The notes under the pieces are model-generated. The model was not told the origin of the DNA, ran no database searches, and saw only the letters and a program-made list of their open reading frames with translations. From Nematostella vectensis (taxonomy: Eukaryota; Cnidaria; Anthozoa; Actiniaria; Edwardsiidae), in NCBI RefSeq assembly GCF_932526225.1, contig NC_064043.1:7307501-7371500 (forward strand): DNA of 64,000 nt, read 5' to 3'. Position numbers and translations under genes: made by a program. Shown piece by piece: positions 12,780 through 24,703 of the stretch (within the stretch, counting starts at the first letter, position 1; the number at the start of each line of letters is the position of its first letter).

Positions 12780-15472
12780 ATGGAAGAGATATCCATCTGC
12801 CCAACTGACCGAGAATTATCCGAGAAAAGGGAAGATTCCTTAGCGGAACACGATGGGCCACATTTATCGTATTCGAAGAGAGAAAGTGATGAGCTTTTGG
12901 AAGATTTCGAGGAAATTATACATCTAGACGAAGAATATAAGGTAACGAAAAGCAAAGGTATCGAGAACCGCAAAAGCCCAATCGGCTCCTTCCAGAATCA
13001 AGACAATTATTGTCAAGAAGATGATGGCGGTGATGATCATAATGACGACGCTGGCGTCGCTGATGCACGTGATGCAGTACAGAGTAATGTGTTTGATTTG
13101 TTACCCGAGGAAGTTATACTCGAAATTTTAAGCTATATACCTCTGAAACAGCTGTACACAAGCATACCATTTGTTAGCAAACAATGGTACGCGAATGCAA
13201 AGAATCCCTTATTGTGGCAAAAACTCACATTTGAAGAAACTAAGCATCTAACATTGGGATGCTTTATGAGTATTATAGAAAGTAGATGCCCATTGTTGAA
13301 AGAACTGAGCTTAAAATGCCGAAGTGATCTGTGCAGCTTGGATTTTCTAACCATTGCCAAGTCTTCCCCATTGCTGCAGAAGCTCAGTCTGGCATTCTGT
13401 AGCCAAGGCAATATAAGAACAGCATTACAAAGCTTTACAGAATTTTGCCCGCAATTACATTCCATAAGCTTAGAAGGCTGTGATATAAACCATGATTGCA
13501 TTCATACCTTAAAAAACTTGTGCTTGAAGTACTTAAACGTTTCTCACTGCACAAAGCTTGTGGATGAAAGCTTGATAGATTTGTCAAAACAACACCCTGG
13601 TTTGGTGTCTATCAATTTTGATGGTGTGCAATGGATAACAGACAATGCTGTGCAGGTTATGGTGGCAAACTGCTGGAGTAGTCTTAAGTATTTGTGGCTG
13701 GATGGGGCTAACCTTTCGGATGATGGTATAAGATTGATATCAAGGTGCCCTAAATTGAGGTATGAGTTTCCTTTAAAAATACCTTTTTTTCTTGTTTCCT
13801 GAGACTTACGTAGGATAAGAAGGGAGAAGTCTTATTTTAACACATAAAAGTGTTTTGTTATGTAGAAAAAATAAAACACATTTTTCCAAATTTCCAATGT
13901 CTCCTGGTCTGTCAGAATGTTTTTTTTTTCTATTCAGTTTCCACACGTACGATTGGGATATGCCCCAGCTTCATAGTATTAACAGTTCTGCTTAAAAACT
14001 CCCCCCAGCTATATCCCAGAGTTATTTTTGTTCTCTCTTTTCCCCACAAGCGTCTTTAATACATACCCATGAAATATTATGTCTTCATTTATACATGAAT
14101 TGTGATTTCAAACCTTGAAATTCGTGAAATATACCATTCAAAATGTTAGTTGTCTGGCCACCATTAGTGTGTGTTTTGTGTTTTTTTTATTATATTGAAA
14201 ATTACTGTAACTCAATGATGCATGAAACTGCAAAAATAATTGGTTTTGCTACTGTACCTCCCTATCAACCCTGTAATATTAAGGAAATATGCACCGGTTG
14301 CATAAAAGAGAAATGATGTGTGTGCCAGTTAAGGAGAATGAATAATGGGCTTCATACATGTAGACATGGCATTGAATTTGGCTTGGTTGAATGAACTTTA
14401 ACACTTTTGTAATAGTCATTTCTTAAATTTGATAATTTGTTGTTTTTTTACAAAGCAAAGACACATGACTTTTACTTTTTATACTCAAATTTAAAGGTGG
14501 ATATCCACTCACCCACTCTGTCCTCCCTTGGTAACTTCCTTTTTTTCATGGTAGACTGTTCAGCTTGTCATTTTGTGATGAGCTCTCTGATCATGCCCTG
14601 GTATGGATCCAACAAATGAAGAGCCTAAATTCTCTTAGGATAAAGAAAGGAGTGGAGTTTACTGCAAAAGCTTTGAGAGATCTTTTTGTAAACTTTCATC
14701 CTCAAGTCACAGACAGCTTGACAGGTCTATGCCACCTTACTTTGGCTGAGTGCTTAGCTCTTGATGATGACGGCTTAGAAGCAGTTGCAGACAGGTAATA
14801 TCCTTAATAAGCAGTATCCAAGCCTCGACACTGCCATTGAGCACATCGATATTGTGACAACTTTTGAGTCTGGTTGTTATTGGATAGGATGATCCATTAG
14901 TGTGAAGCCCCATAAAGGAAAGCAGAATCAGAAGAATCGTTGAACACCTCTCTAAGGGATAGCAGTTGGTAGAATTTTATGCTCTAAAAGATTGGACAAT
15001 CAACCCGTTTACATACATTTACATCATCACATCAGCTTTAATAGATATTATGGGTTGTCAAAAGTTACATTTGTTCCTTCATGTAACAATAGCTACTTGA
15101 TTCACAAAAACGAAACACAAACAAACAAAATAGAAAATTAATAACAAAAGTGTGTTTTTAATTTTTTTCAGCTGCAGAAATCTCAAAACCCTCGATCTAT
15201 CATGGTGTTGGGACATCACTGATAAAGGGCTGCAGTACATTATTCTTAACTGTTCTGAAATGCGGTACCTAAATATCTGTGGCTTACGTGAGGTGACCGG
15301 GGTGCCCCTTAGGCAAGTACCGTCCACGATGCCCCACTTGACAGAGCTTGATGCTAGACAGTGCAATAAGATGAGGGACGAGTTGCTGTATGAGCTGGTT
15401 GTGAAGGTACCCAAGCTTATAGTTATAGATTATTATGGTGACTATGTAGTCCCTGGTAACCCTAAGTGGTAA
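12780..15472 (+). CDS. F-box and leucine-rich-repeat protein (FBXL type)
   Basis: Three coding exons, 12780-13759, 14555-14794 and 15172-15472, join in phase (980+240+301 nt) to give 506 aa. A TAG codon directly precedes the ATG in frame, so the start cannot be extended. Residues 1-100 are acidic and low-complexity. Residues about 104-150 form an F-box (LPEEVILEILSYIPLKQL, then VSKQW and NPLLW). The rest is a series of cysteine-containing LRRs of the AMN1/FBXL type (CPLLKELSLKC, LKYLNVSHCTKLVDESL, LKTLDLSWCWDITDKGL). FBXL proteins are substrate receptors of SCF (Skp1-Cul1-F-box) ubiquitin ligases: the F-box binds Skp1 and the LRR arc binds the substrate. Which FBXL orthologue this is, and its substrate, could not be decided. 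An AATAAA at 15907 may serve as its poly(A) signal. Confidence 0.9.
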
Positions 15473-15906
15473 TACTCAGGAGGAAGGATTAAGAAATGAT
15501 CCATCACAGGCACGTACCCGGGATTGGCGGAGGAGAAGTGCGCAGTCTTAGGTATCACATGACAAAAGCACAGTATTTAAAGATTCCTTAATAAGGACCC
15601 ACTTTTTGGCCGCCAAGGGAAGAGGGGGGGGGGGGGGGGTGGTGCGTACGCAACTGCATCGTTATGAATTATTAGAATTGTAGATACTGGATGTCTTTAT
15701 GCTTTTTCTTTTGCTCTTAACAATTTAAAAATTCTTGTTTTTCTTTAGAGTCTATTTTTTTATGCATTTAGTATTGTGGTGTTGTAAAGTATATACAACA
15801 AAGAACATACAAAGTTTAAACATTGAATTGAACAGATTTTATTTATAAGGCTTCAGGCTGAATAATAACTATAAATTGAAATGTAATTTATAGCAAAGTA
15901 CAATAG

Positions 15907-15912
15907 AATAAA
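15907..15912 (+). terminator. AATAAA poly(A) signal, F-box gene
   Basis: Canonical AATAAA about 435 bases after the F-box/LRR stop codon, on the same strand. Cleavage further upstream using a variant hexamer cannot be excluded. Confidence 0.45.
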
Positions 15913-18613
15913 TGAACAGATCCGAATGCTATTTGATTGTATCACTTTCTTGAAGCTTGACGTTTTTGTTTGACTTTTGTTGCTGTTTGGTACGTACATA
16001 TTTGTCGAGATAAAATTCTTCTTGTTTAAGAATGAGTCATCGACCGCCCTATTGTACTGGGTTCGTTTATAATTAATTTATTTATAATGGATTAATAGAA
16101 TAATTAATAATGAGAGATATCTACATGAGAGATATCTACAGCACACCGGCGGACCAACTCTGCGCTTGGGCAATGTCCATAGCTCCACCGATCTCTTATT
16201 CACGCAGGTGTAGACAAATAGAGTAGAAAGCCCTCAAAAACATCTAGCCGATAAAACGATTGGGTTTGGGAGAGAACAAGGAGGTTATTTTACGAGCTTA
16301 AGGCACCAGCATGTTTCCCGCCTTTTATATGGACCAAATAACATGAGCCTTTCTTCAATGTTTGTAGCGAGCTTCACGTTGCTACCCACCATGTTTTTCC
16401 CGCCTTTTTGTCTAATCTATCATGACCCTATGGGTATTTCTCCTTTTCTTCTCTTGTTTGTTTGCGAGGTTCAGGTATCACGTGCGTAGTGCCACTTGTG
16501 TTTTCTCCATTTTACGCGTCATTTAGAGGGCACGCCTGGTTCAAGAGGGCTAGCGCGGGCTGATATAAGTGTTTCCTTTCTAGCTTTGCAAATAGCTCGC
16601 GCTGGCACTATTAGAGCGGGTGCCTCGACCAGATATAATGGTCTATTATTTTTTGTTAATTATTATTGCAAGTTGTACTAGCTGCGAACATATTAATTCA
16701 GGTTTTATTAGCTGCAAACATATTGGTCTGCCGAAATATCGTGTATTTAAGAAGCAACTTTGCGTTGTGTTGCTTTTTTTCAAAGTTCCCATTGTCCCTT
16801 TCTGTCGACTCAGGCCACGAGACCCGATGCATGCCAGCAGAATTAAGCTGTCCAGTGTCTTTCTTTCTACGCTTATATTTTCACGGAAGAATTATGACAT
16901 GAACCTGTTAATCCAGAGCAATATGATCTCGTTTTTGTAAACTAACAAACATGGTCGTACTTTACGTAAATTTCATTTAAAAGTGTATTTGTTACGGACG
17001 ATTAAGGGATTTGAGGATGGAATATGATGTCTACCAAGATTGTTTGTTTGATAGCGAAGTTGTGAAGTACATGCGGGGGAAAATCTAAACCTCATGTATG
17101 GCTCCGCGGTAAAAAGAGTCATGGATATTTTTAAAGAGGACGAGCAACTTCACACATTTTCCTGTTCCTTCAAAGACATGCGCGCACTTCGAAAATTAAT
17201 GTGCGCGATATGAAATTTTGTCAAAATCGTTTTGACCTTAATAAGCAAAGTCTCTCGCTTCCCTTGATACTGGTTATGACCATGGGCTAAGCTTTAAACA
17301 ACAATTTTTCGCTAAAAATAGATTTTGAGAGTATTTTAATTGACCATCTGAAAAAGAAATGCCATAAGATGTTTTGCTTCGCTATGATATTTAATCATAA
17401 TTGTCTAGATGGAGAGATAGCTCCTGCTCTATAGGGCCATTTTGATTTTGGCATGCGTTTCGCCCATGTTTTGCCGCCCATGGGGTATTCATTATCTAGT
17501 AATGGTTCATATCCTTCACTTCTGATGGCTTTAATAAATTTTTCCTTCAAGATTAATTAAAATAGATTTCCAACTTTCCTGCTCAGGATAGAGAAGAAAA
17601 AAGATATAGTGAATTTTTATTTTTCTTCGTTAATGCCCCTACTTGCCACACGTGTCGCTCCCTCCAAAGATTCGTTTTTTTTTCAAAATTGGAAGATCTT
17701 CTCCTTCACAGATTTGACATTACCCTGGGTTGTAAGTGTTTGTGGGATTCCTGTTTATTTCAAAGTATCGATCCATTCCGCTTGTACAAATAAATATATG
17801 GCATAATAGAATGAATTCTAAATGTTCGAGGTAATCCGATACAAATTAATCTGATTTATTTGCATGTCGTTGCAAGTCTAACATCGCTCCTTCTTGATGC
17901 ATATTGTTTGTTTTGCTTCCGGGTTTGAAAATCGTGATCTAGTTGATCACTTAAACTCCCCGTACCATGTTATCAATAGCGTGTTATAAAAGCTCAGCGT
18001 ACGACAAATCTTTATTATCATTACACAAGGACGTGCGCCACGCATTTAACCATCCAGCGCGTAGATTAAAAGTCCCTGACGCGGGCCGATTGCTCATTAT
18101 TTTTATCAACAACCGCGTGATCTTCCTGCTTTGGAAGGGTCGCTTTACCGGAATGGCGCTCATTTTGTCGGAGAAAAAAGCCCAATTTAAAGATCACCGC
18201 TCTATGCCCACATGAGCACGCAGCACGCGCCAGCTTCCCTTGGTCTTCCTTCCTTTTTTGTTTTCTACAAATCCATGTTGTTATTTTACAAACAATCACG
18301 TACGGAGTAGCTCATCCCCCTCCCTCCCCTACAAGAATCCCTGCAAGCACCTGTTTCATTGACGATTTAGGGGTATTCCAGTCGGTGAAAATTGCTAGCC
18401 TTGCTTTACGTATGTCGTGACGAAATAAAGGGATGTTCTGTAATATGTTTTATTTGTTTAGCTTTTTCACATTTAACTGAAAATAGGTGAAAACGGTCCA
18501 CAACATTGGACATGGATTCCTTGTGAAAGTCGTTTTGACGCTGATTTCTAGTTGTTTCTGAAACAAATGAACACTTTTTTTAATTACCAATATCCAGATT
18601 TCATTTAGATATA

Positions 18614-18652
18614 ATGGGAAACTGTATCTTTGGAAACAAAAAAAAGTCTAAT
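18614..18652 (+). other. possible first exon with N-myristoylation start (MGNC)
   Basis: ATGGGAAACTGTATC encodes MGNCI, a typical start for N-myristoylation plus palmitoylation at C4. Thirteen codons on, the sequence reads AAT|GTAAGTG, a near-perfect donor. No downstream exon was identified, so this may be chance. A similar ATGGGAAACTGTAT occurs at 7011 but stops after nine codons, which weakens the case. Confidence 0.15.
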
Positions 18653-19410
18653 GTAAGTGAAACTAATGGATCAAGATTTCTTGATAAAGATAATAATAAA
18701 CGAAGTCACGTAATATAAGTATTGATCAATGAAAGACGAATATCATCGCTCTTTCCCTGACATGATTTTGCGCTAAATCTTAAGACGCCGTCGGTGTTCG
18801 AGGAAAGAGTAGCGCGCATAAAGAGCAATCGAACGTAATGTCAAGTTAAAAGGGAAAAAGGTTGATAACAAAATGTTCAAATCATTGTTCGAGCTGACAT
18901 TTTGTTTTATTTATTATGAATACGGAGCTCCCTAGCGCCATTCTGGCGTTTGGGTGATTCTAAGTCTCTTGTTGGCGTCTTCAACGACTCTTAGGGCAAA
19001 CACACGAACAGTTTTTTCACTCAGTTCTGTTTGCACATTCATCTCGGGTCTATCAACCCGTCTATACCATGGCCCTTTTGTTTGCCATTCGAAGGACTCG
19101 AATCTAAGTGAAACCTTATCTTAAGCAAAGCACTCCCAAAAGTGTCTCAATTATTGGAGCAATTTGCAGTAGGTCTAAAAACGTTTAGGAATATTCATCG
19201 AGTTGTATACTTACTGGCGCTCTCAAACGAAGGACCTTTTCGTGTCATAATCAACCCCGGAGGTACCTAATTTAAGCATTGTTTCTTAAAGTATAGCTTA
19301 TTATTTTATTTACGGTGATGGAGTGAGCGAATCGGCTGGAGTTCATGGTTGTCAGGAAGCGTCGGCTTGGTTTGATTGGCGGACGTGATTAGCAGCATGG
19401 TTACATGCGC

Positions 19411-19418
19411 CATAAAAA
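19411..19418 (+). promoter_or_regulatory. TATA-like box of GPCR gene
   Basis: CATAAAAA 81 bases upstream of the GPCR start codon, in unique sequence. It is spaced to allow a 5' UTR of about 45-50 bases. Weak motif match, position plausible. Confidence 0.35.
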
Positions 19419-19491
19419 CTTCATCCCTCGCCGATTCGCCAGATCAGATGAAATCTAGCTGCAAGCACCGCACGTAGCAAATCAACGCAAC

Positions 19492-20580
19492 ATGGTCAAC
19501 GAATCGGAGGGCGCATTTTTGGGCATCAACAATCGTAGTTCGAGTGAGGCATTCCCAGGTCGAGATCTACCGAAGATCTATGTTGTGAGAGGAATTATTA
19601 GTATTATATTGGCCTTTGTGACAAGTTTGGCTAACGGATTCGTTATCTTTCTATTTATAAAAGACCCACATAGGAAGATTCGGAACTCGCCTACGAATGT
19701 CCTTATTTCAAGCCTGGCGTTCGTCGATTTTAGCGTTGGGATCTTACTGGAGCCCATTAGCGCATTCTGGTATCTTACATACCACGTAGATAAAGCTGTG
19801 CCATTTCATGGAAGACACCTCGAGATGGCTGAGGCGTTTTTGCTCTTGGTTTCTGTATTCCACCTGTTAGGAATAACCAGAGACCGTGTCATGGCGGTTC
19901 TCAGCCCGCTACAGTACTCTCAAACAACCCGTAAGAAGTCCTACTTAGTGGTGGTCTGTATCTGGGTTTATTGCGTCGCCGCCATCATTTCTCTGCGCTT
20001 CATTGGCAAAAGCTATCTCAGGAACATCATCTTCTGTCTGCATATTGATATAGCAATTGTGGTTTCCGTGGTGCTTTTCGCCTGCGTCTTGTACTCACTT
20101 AGAAAACAAACCAAAACTCTGCAAAGCTTCAATGTGGACCGAACGGTCACACTCCGGGCAGTCAAGAGAGAGAAAAAGGTGACAAAGACTATGGGACTCA
20201 TGCTAGCAGTCTTCATACTCTGCACTCTTCCTTGGTTCGTTATGATGCAAATGCTCCCCCTCTGCAAAACCTGCCAGCGTAACATGGATAAGCTTATATG
20301 GGCCTTTAAGCTAACATTTGTCCTTTTCCAAGCTAACTGTGCCCTGAACCCTTTTCTGTGCGCGTGGAGGTTGCCAAAATACAACGCCGCACTCAAGGCG
20401 ATCTTCCGCTCGAGCTTTTCCCACCCGAGAAAGTGGTCCCAACAGACAACTTTATCATTATCTATGACCACCAGGAACTCCAGCTTAGTCAAGTTCTATA
20501 ACGACGGATTGACGCTCAAGTCACTATCGCCCATTAACCTGGGAAGCGAGAACACTGTTGTGAGTCTAAATAGCGGATAA
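19492..20580 (+). CDS. divergent class A (rhodopsin-like) GPCR, intronless
   Basis: A single 362-aa open frame with seven hydrophobic segments at about residues 31-56, 70-95, 112-134, 150-171, 178-203, 231-255 and 266-292. Class A landmarks are present: N48 (TM1), LAFVD with D79 (TM2), D131-R132 (TM3), W158 (TM4), P247 (TM6), N286-P287 (TM7). N-glycosylation sites sit at N3 and N14 in the outside N-terminus. Several landmarks are altered: DRV for DRY, CTLP for CWxP (no toggle Trp), NPFLC for NPxxY. There is no cysteine at the top of TM3, and the second outer loop is only about seven residues, so the usual TM3-loop disulfide is missing. The third outer loop has CKTC. Missing disulfide, tiny loop 2 and loop-3 cysteines recall melanocortin/MECA-group receptors, but the ligand is unknown. 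The intronless structure is common in expanded cnidarian GPCR families. Confidence 0.92.
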   Translation: MVNESEGAFLGINNRSSSEAFPGRDLPKIYVVRGIISIILAFVTSLANGFVIFLFIKDPHRKIRNSPTNVLISSLAFVDFSVGILLEPISAFWYLTYHVDKAVPFHGRHLEMAEAFLLLVSVFHLLGITRDRVMAVLSPLQYSQTTRKKSYLVVVCIWVYCVAAIISLRFIGKSYLRNIIFCLHIDIAIVVSVVLFACVLYSLRKQTKTLQSFNVDRTVTLRAVKREKKVTKTMGLMLAVFILCTLPWFVMMQMLPLCKTCQRNMDKLIWAFKLTFVLFQANCALNPFLCAWRLPKYNAALKAIFRSSFSHPRKWSQQTTLSLSMTTRNSSLVKFYNDGLTLKSLSPINLGSENTVVSLNSG

Positions 20581-20635
20581 GCATATTTTTATTCGACAGC
20601 GCCATGAAAACAAATTAAAACAGCTTCACTTCTTC

Positions 20636-20870
20636 GCTCAGCGCTGTGAACACCTCGTTTTCCAGCATCTTGAGCAACTTCTGAAACACCTCATTTGGCA
20701 GTACCTAGAACCACCTTTTGATCACATTTATTTGCCAGCACCGTGAACTACTTTTCAAACAAATTATGGCACAACATGAACAATTCCGCAACACCTCGTT
20801 TGCCATTACCTTGAACAACATTCGATAGAGCGCAGTGAACAACTTCCCAAACGCCATTTGTCAGCAACGC
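20636..20870. repeat. degenerate tandem repeat downstream of GPCR
   Basis: Loosely repeated units of about 45-60 bp built around AACACCTCGTTTGCCA and CTTGAACAAC occur four to five times right after the GPCR gene. Probably an old minisatellite within the 3' UTR or just past it. Confidence 0.5.
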
Positions 20871-20921
20871 AAAAAAAGGTAACTGGAAATTTTGTACTCG
20901 TTTCTTCTTCACATGAATGAG

Positions 20922-20927
20922 AATAAA
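20922..20927 (+). terminator. AATAAA poly(A) signal, GPCR gene
   Basis: AATAAA about 340 bases after the GPCR stop codon on the same strand; the first canonical hexamer noticed. Confidence 0.4.
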
Positions 20928-21603
20928 GAAAATGTTCATTAAAAGTTTATCTTGTGAAAAAGACATTTTGCAGCAGATGTCAAAGCTTGTAGAAGTCTTA
21001 TTTTATGAGTACAAAAAGGACAATGGTACAATTCAAGGCTTGGTCTGACATGACCTGATAAGTTTCCAGTGGGTGTGTAAAACCCTTATAAACGTATTAA
21101 AATCCTAGGCGACAAGTAATTGTCTTGTGTTTGACTCTATTGATAATATAATCTTGTTCAAACAGTAAATCGTGGGTGTTTTTCTCATCCAGGAAACAGT
21201 CAGATCTGGCTTGATATAAATGAAACTGCCAGGCGCCATGCTATTTTGCAAAATCCAAACTATAATTAAAAATATATATATTTCAGGGCCATACAGCTGT
21301 ACTAAGAAATGAGAGAACACTGACAGAATATGTAGAAAAACTATATTTCGTTCCTAATTACGTCCACCAAGTATTATAACCAGAAAGGCGCTAATTTACC
21401 ATTGTATTGGTTATATATTTCAAGGATCTAGTTTTGTTTACTTTATGCAATTTTTCTATGCAAAGTTTGAGCTAAACGTACAACCTGTACTGAAACATAA
21501 AAGGCATTTTCTATCCGTTTCCATCCGCTTTATAAAAGATGCATATACCACAGGATTGGCAATTTTCTTTGATATCAATTTTTTTTTAAATAATCCTGGA
21601 TTG

Positions 21604-21759
21604 TAGGGGCGTAGGCAGTGGGGGTGGCCACGGGGGCCCGGCCCCCCATTTTTAACCGTCAAAAATATAGTAAATGTATGAGACATTATCTAAAACACAG
21701 GAGACATTGCCTTGAAAAGCCTTTTGGGCCCCCTCCTGTTAAAAATCCTGGCTACGCCG
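21604..21759. mobile_element. hAT-like MITE, 156 bp
   Basis: Flanked by direct repeats CTGGATTG (21596-21603 and 21760-21767), an 8-bp target-site duplication of hAT type. The ends read TAGGGGCGTAGGCAG and CTGGCTACGCCG, imperfect inverted repeats like the widespread hAT terminus GGGGCGTAGCCAG. The inside is GC-rich near the left end (GGGGGCCCGGCCCCCC) and non-coding, so it is non-autonomous. Confidence 0.75.
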
Positions 21760-23160
21760 CTGGATTGTTGTTTTTGGTTATTCTGCATAAATTTCAAACG
21801 TTCTCTATCTAGCTGCCTGAATGACTCTAATTTTTTTCCTAAATTTTAAAGCTCGCGACTGTCAATACAATAAATACTCTATTTTATGTATGTTTTTATG
21901 TTCGATCCGGTCGGCTTTGTGCTATTGCTGGGAATCATGGCCTCTGGAGCAGCTGGGGGAAGGTTTGACTTGCGATATTCTATTAGTAAATCGGAATAAA
22001 GTTACAATAATATTCTATAAATATTATAACATGATACTTCTGCTAAACTGCAAATTAAATTTTGCTTTGATAAATACCAATAGTATTTATATAATTCCTG
22101 TTATTGTGTACCTAGTGTGTCTTAACTTTGATCAAATTTTGAATTTGTTATAATAAATGGGTATAAAAGATTGCGTTAAGCTGCTCCATCTCTTACTTCA
22201 CAAACCCTATCCCAGCTTTGAGGGGAGTGGGATTTGGGCGAATGAACGTCATATACTTGCTATTTTACTTTGCCATAATGACTCGCATGTGTCATCCTTC
22301 TTTTCAATAATTCGTGTTCACACATGAAGATGCGGCAATTTAATGTATTCACTATTTTAAAAATTATTTGTCTGGTAAAAACTCAATCCAAACGCCCGTT
22401 TATTTGCTGTGTGGGCTAGCGGCAAAACTTAATCTTCAGAAAGATTGATTACGTATGTATGTAGCTTTCATTCTGAAATTGTTTTTCCTTTAAAATTGGT
22501 GCTCTGTTCCCGTTTCTTAAATTCCTAATTAGAAATGAATACGACATCAGTAATCCCGCCAAATCTACATATCATTACTGTATATTATCCAGCAATTTTC
22601 GCGGAAGCGGCCTATTCCAGATTCAATTCCGCAATATCCTAATACTCTCACTTGCAAGCGTAGTGTTAATGAAGGCTGTCAACGAATGAGAAAGCAATAA
22701 CGTACTTTACAAAGCTTTAAGGTGCCTTTTAGACAGACAAAAATAGCGAGAATGCTCCAGGAACTAGGCTTATACTGCATCAATTACTCACACGCAAGTA
22801 CGTTTAGAAGTAAGGCGAACTTCGTAATGAGTTTCTAGCTGCCTGTTATTTACGTCTGTTTAATATATAAATATTTTCTGTTTCTACTGTTTCTGTTTAC
22901 TGTTTATGTATTTATTTAACGCCGTGGTCAGTTATAGTAGGTAAAGCTTTCAAAAACCCTTTTTTTTTTATTCTTGGCAAAGAATTTTAAGTATTAGATA
23001 ACCTGCCTGGAATTTTCTTAGAATTTATCAAAGAACATTTTAAGAACATATACCCCACCTTCGGTAACAATACAAAAAATTGAAATGCTCATACACGAAG
23101 GTGCAGTAGTCATACCTTTAAGTACCTATAGAACAACGACGTCTTGGGCTCACGAATAAC

Positions 23161-23393
23161 TAGCCTACTTGTAGCCTTTGATAGTTTTTTTCCCGGCACG
23201 AAAACACGAAGTTCGCATACCACGGCCGCCATTTTGGATAACGCGCTCCGCAAGGGAAGAGGGAGAAAAAAATGCGCATTCCCCCCCCCCCCCCTCCCCC
23301 TGCGGAGCGGGTTATCCAAGATGGCGGAAATGCGAACTTCGTGTTTTCGGGGTTTTTGTGCTGGAAAAACTATTAAAGCCTACAAGTAGGCTA
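23161..23393. mobile_element. foldback MITE with 9-bp TSD, 233 bp
   Basis: Direct repeats ACGAATAAC at 23152-23160 and 23394-23402 flank an almost complete palindrome. The terminal repeat begins TAGCCTACTTGTAG, and arms of about 95 bp are roughly 85% matched around a C-rich centre. A 9-bp duplication fits Mutator-like (MULE) elements best. Both arms carry YY1-like sequence (GCCGCCATTTTGG and CCAAGATGGCGG), so the element might bring promoter motifs. It has no coding capacity. Confidence 0.8.
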
Positions 23394-23699
23394 ACGAATA
23401 ACCCCAGCACCATCAAAAGGTTTAAATATTTGTGAGTGAAATTTATAAACATATTCGCCCTGACATTGCTGGAAAACAGACCATACTAAGTAAAGAGCAT
23501 TTTTATTATGTGAAATACCCAAAGGGCTTAAGTACTCAAAAACGGTAGAATGATAAGCATCATGTTTTTATGGCATTTAGTTTATCGATATTCATTAAAA
23601 AAATACCCCCTCCCCCACACTCCGCAAAGATGGAGTGGGCTGTCCAGCGGTCATGGCGCACCTATGTCCAGAGTATCGCCATGGTAGAGTGGAGCCGCG

Positions 23700-24520
23700 T
23701 TCAGGGTACTTAACTAATATAGAGATTTAGGCATTGCCTAAAAGCGGAGCTCCAAACGACCAATTCTTTGTTTATTATCGCTTAATAATTTAAGAAATAT
23801 TAAATATTATATTTCTGATTTTGACGACATCAACAATTTCACAGATCACTTGACCAACTTGTTATACCTCTTCCCCCTACATTTACATGGCACATCACAA
23901 GTTTAGTTGTCATACGATGTTTCGGGGTCAGGGTATTTTTAATTTATTGAAGTCATCGATGACGTCACGTGACGATCTCATTGTACCCCACTGAAACATA
24001 CATCACGCCTACCGAGTTTTGTTGTCACACGATGTTTCTTTAATAAAATATAAATATTTATTTAATTTGATAACTTTAGCATATTTTTGCTTCTTTTTGC
24101 TTCGTCATTGATGACGTCACAATCACGTGACCATATTGTTGCATCCCCCTAGACACCTACATGACACCTACCGAGTTTGGTTGCCATATGATCTTTCCTT
24201 CGTGAAATATAAATATTTTTTTTTATTTTGATGACGTAAGCATATTTTTGCTTCTAATGACGTCATCGATGACGTCACCAATCACGCGACCACAGTTTTG
24301 CACTTCCCTTGACACATACATGACACCTGCCAAGTTTGGTTGTCATACGATGCTTTTAAGGGACGGACGGACGGACATCGCGTTACGAAAACTCGACATG
24401 ATGTGTTACCAAAATATTTGTTACTATATTTGTTTTATATACAACTTTTTCTTAGGTATGGGGCTCCGCTCACGTGCCGCTTCCGCTACTAGATATATTT
24501 AGGCACTGCCTAAAGCGAAG
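23700..24520. repeat. composite dispersed repeat with CRE-palindrome tandem units
   Basis: Two direct copies of a segment containing TTTAGGCA(T/C)TGCCTAAA plus CGGAGCTCC or CGAAGCCCC bracket the region (near 23728 and 24500). Between them are about four diverged units of roughly 130-160 bp. Each has ACATGACACCTACC, GTTTGGTTGTCATACGATG, then TGACGTCATCGATGACGTCA-like palindromes and ATCACGTGACC. The last unit ends in a GGAC run (24361-24375). This is a non-coding dispersed repeat; its transposon class is not evident. Confidence 0.6.
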
Positions 24521-24611
24521 CCCCAAGCTTATTGTTTTTATTTATGAAGTACAACAATTGTAGATTAGATATCCAAGGTTTATTTAAAATTTCTGAAACT
24601 ACCACAAGGGT

Positions 24612-24615
<4 letters not shown>

Positions 24616-24703
<88 letters not shown>

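Larger units (their letters stand above)
15473..19400. other. intergenic, no gene recognised
   Basis: Holds the 3' UTR and poly(A) region of the F-box gene (AATAAA at 15907-15912), a G run at 15627-15639, a duplicated GAGAGATATCTACA motif near 16112-16140, and AT-rich DNA. Open frames at 16496-16940 and 17967-18215 have no recognisable domain. One short MGNC-starting segment followed by a splice donor (18614-18652) is listed separately. Confidence 0.5.

Noticed and set aside
16496-16940. Overlapping plus-strand frames as a membrane protein
   Set aside because: Short, low quality, unrelated to any family recognised, and without promoter or splice context.
17967-18299. Opposed frames of 82 and 77 aa
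   Set aside because: Antisense overlap with no domain; neither has supporting signals.
20013-20492. 159-aa minus-strand frame
   Set aside because: Antisense shadow of the GPCR gene.
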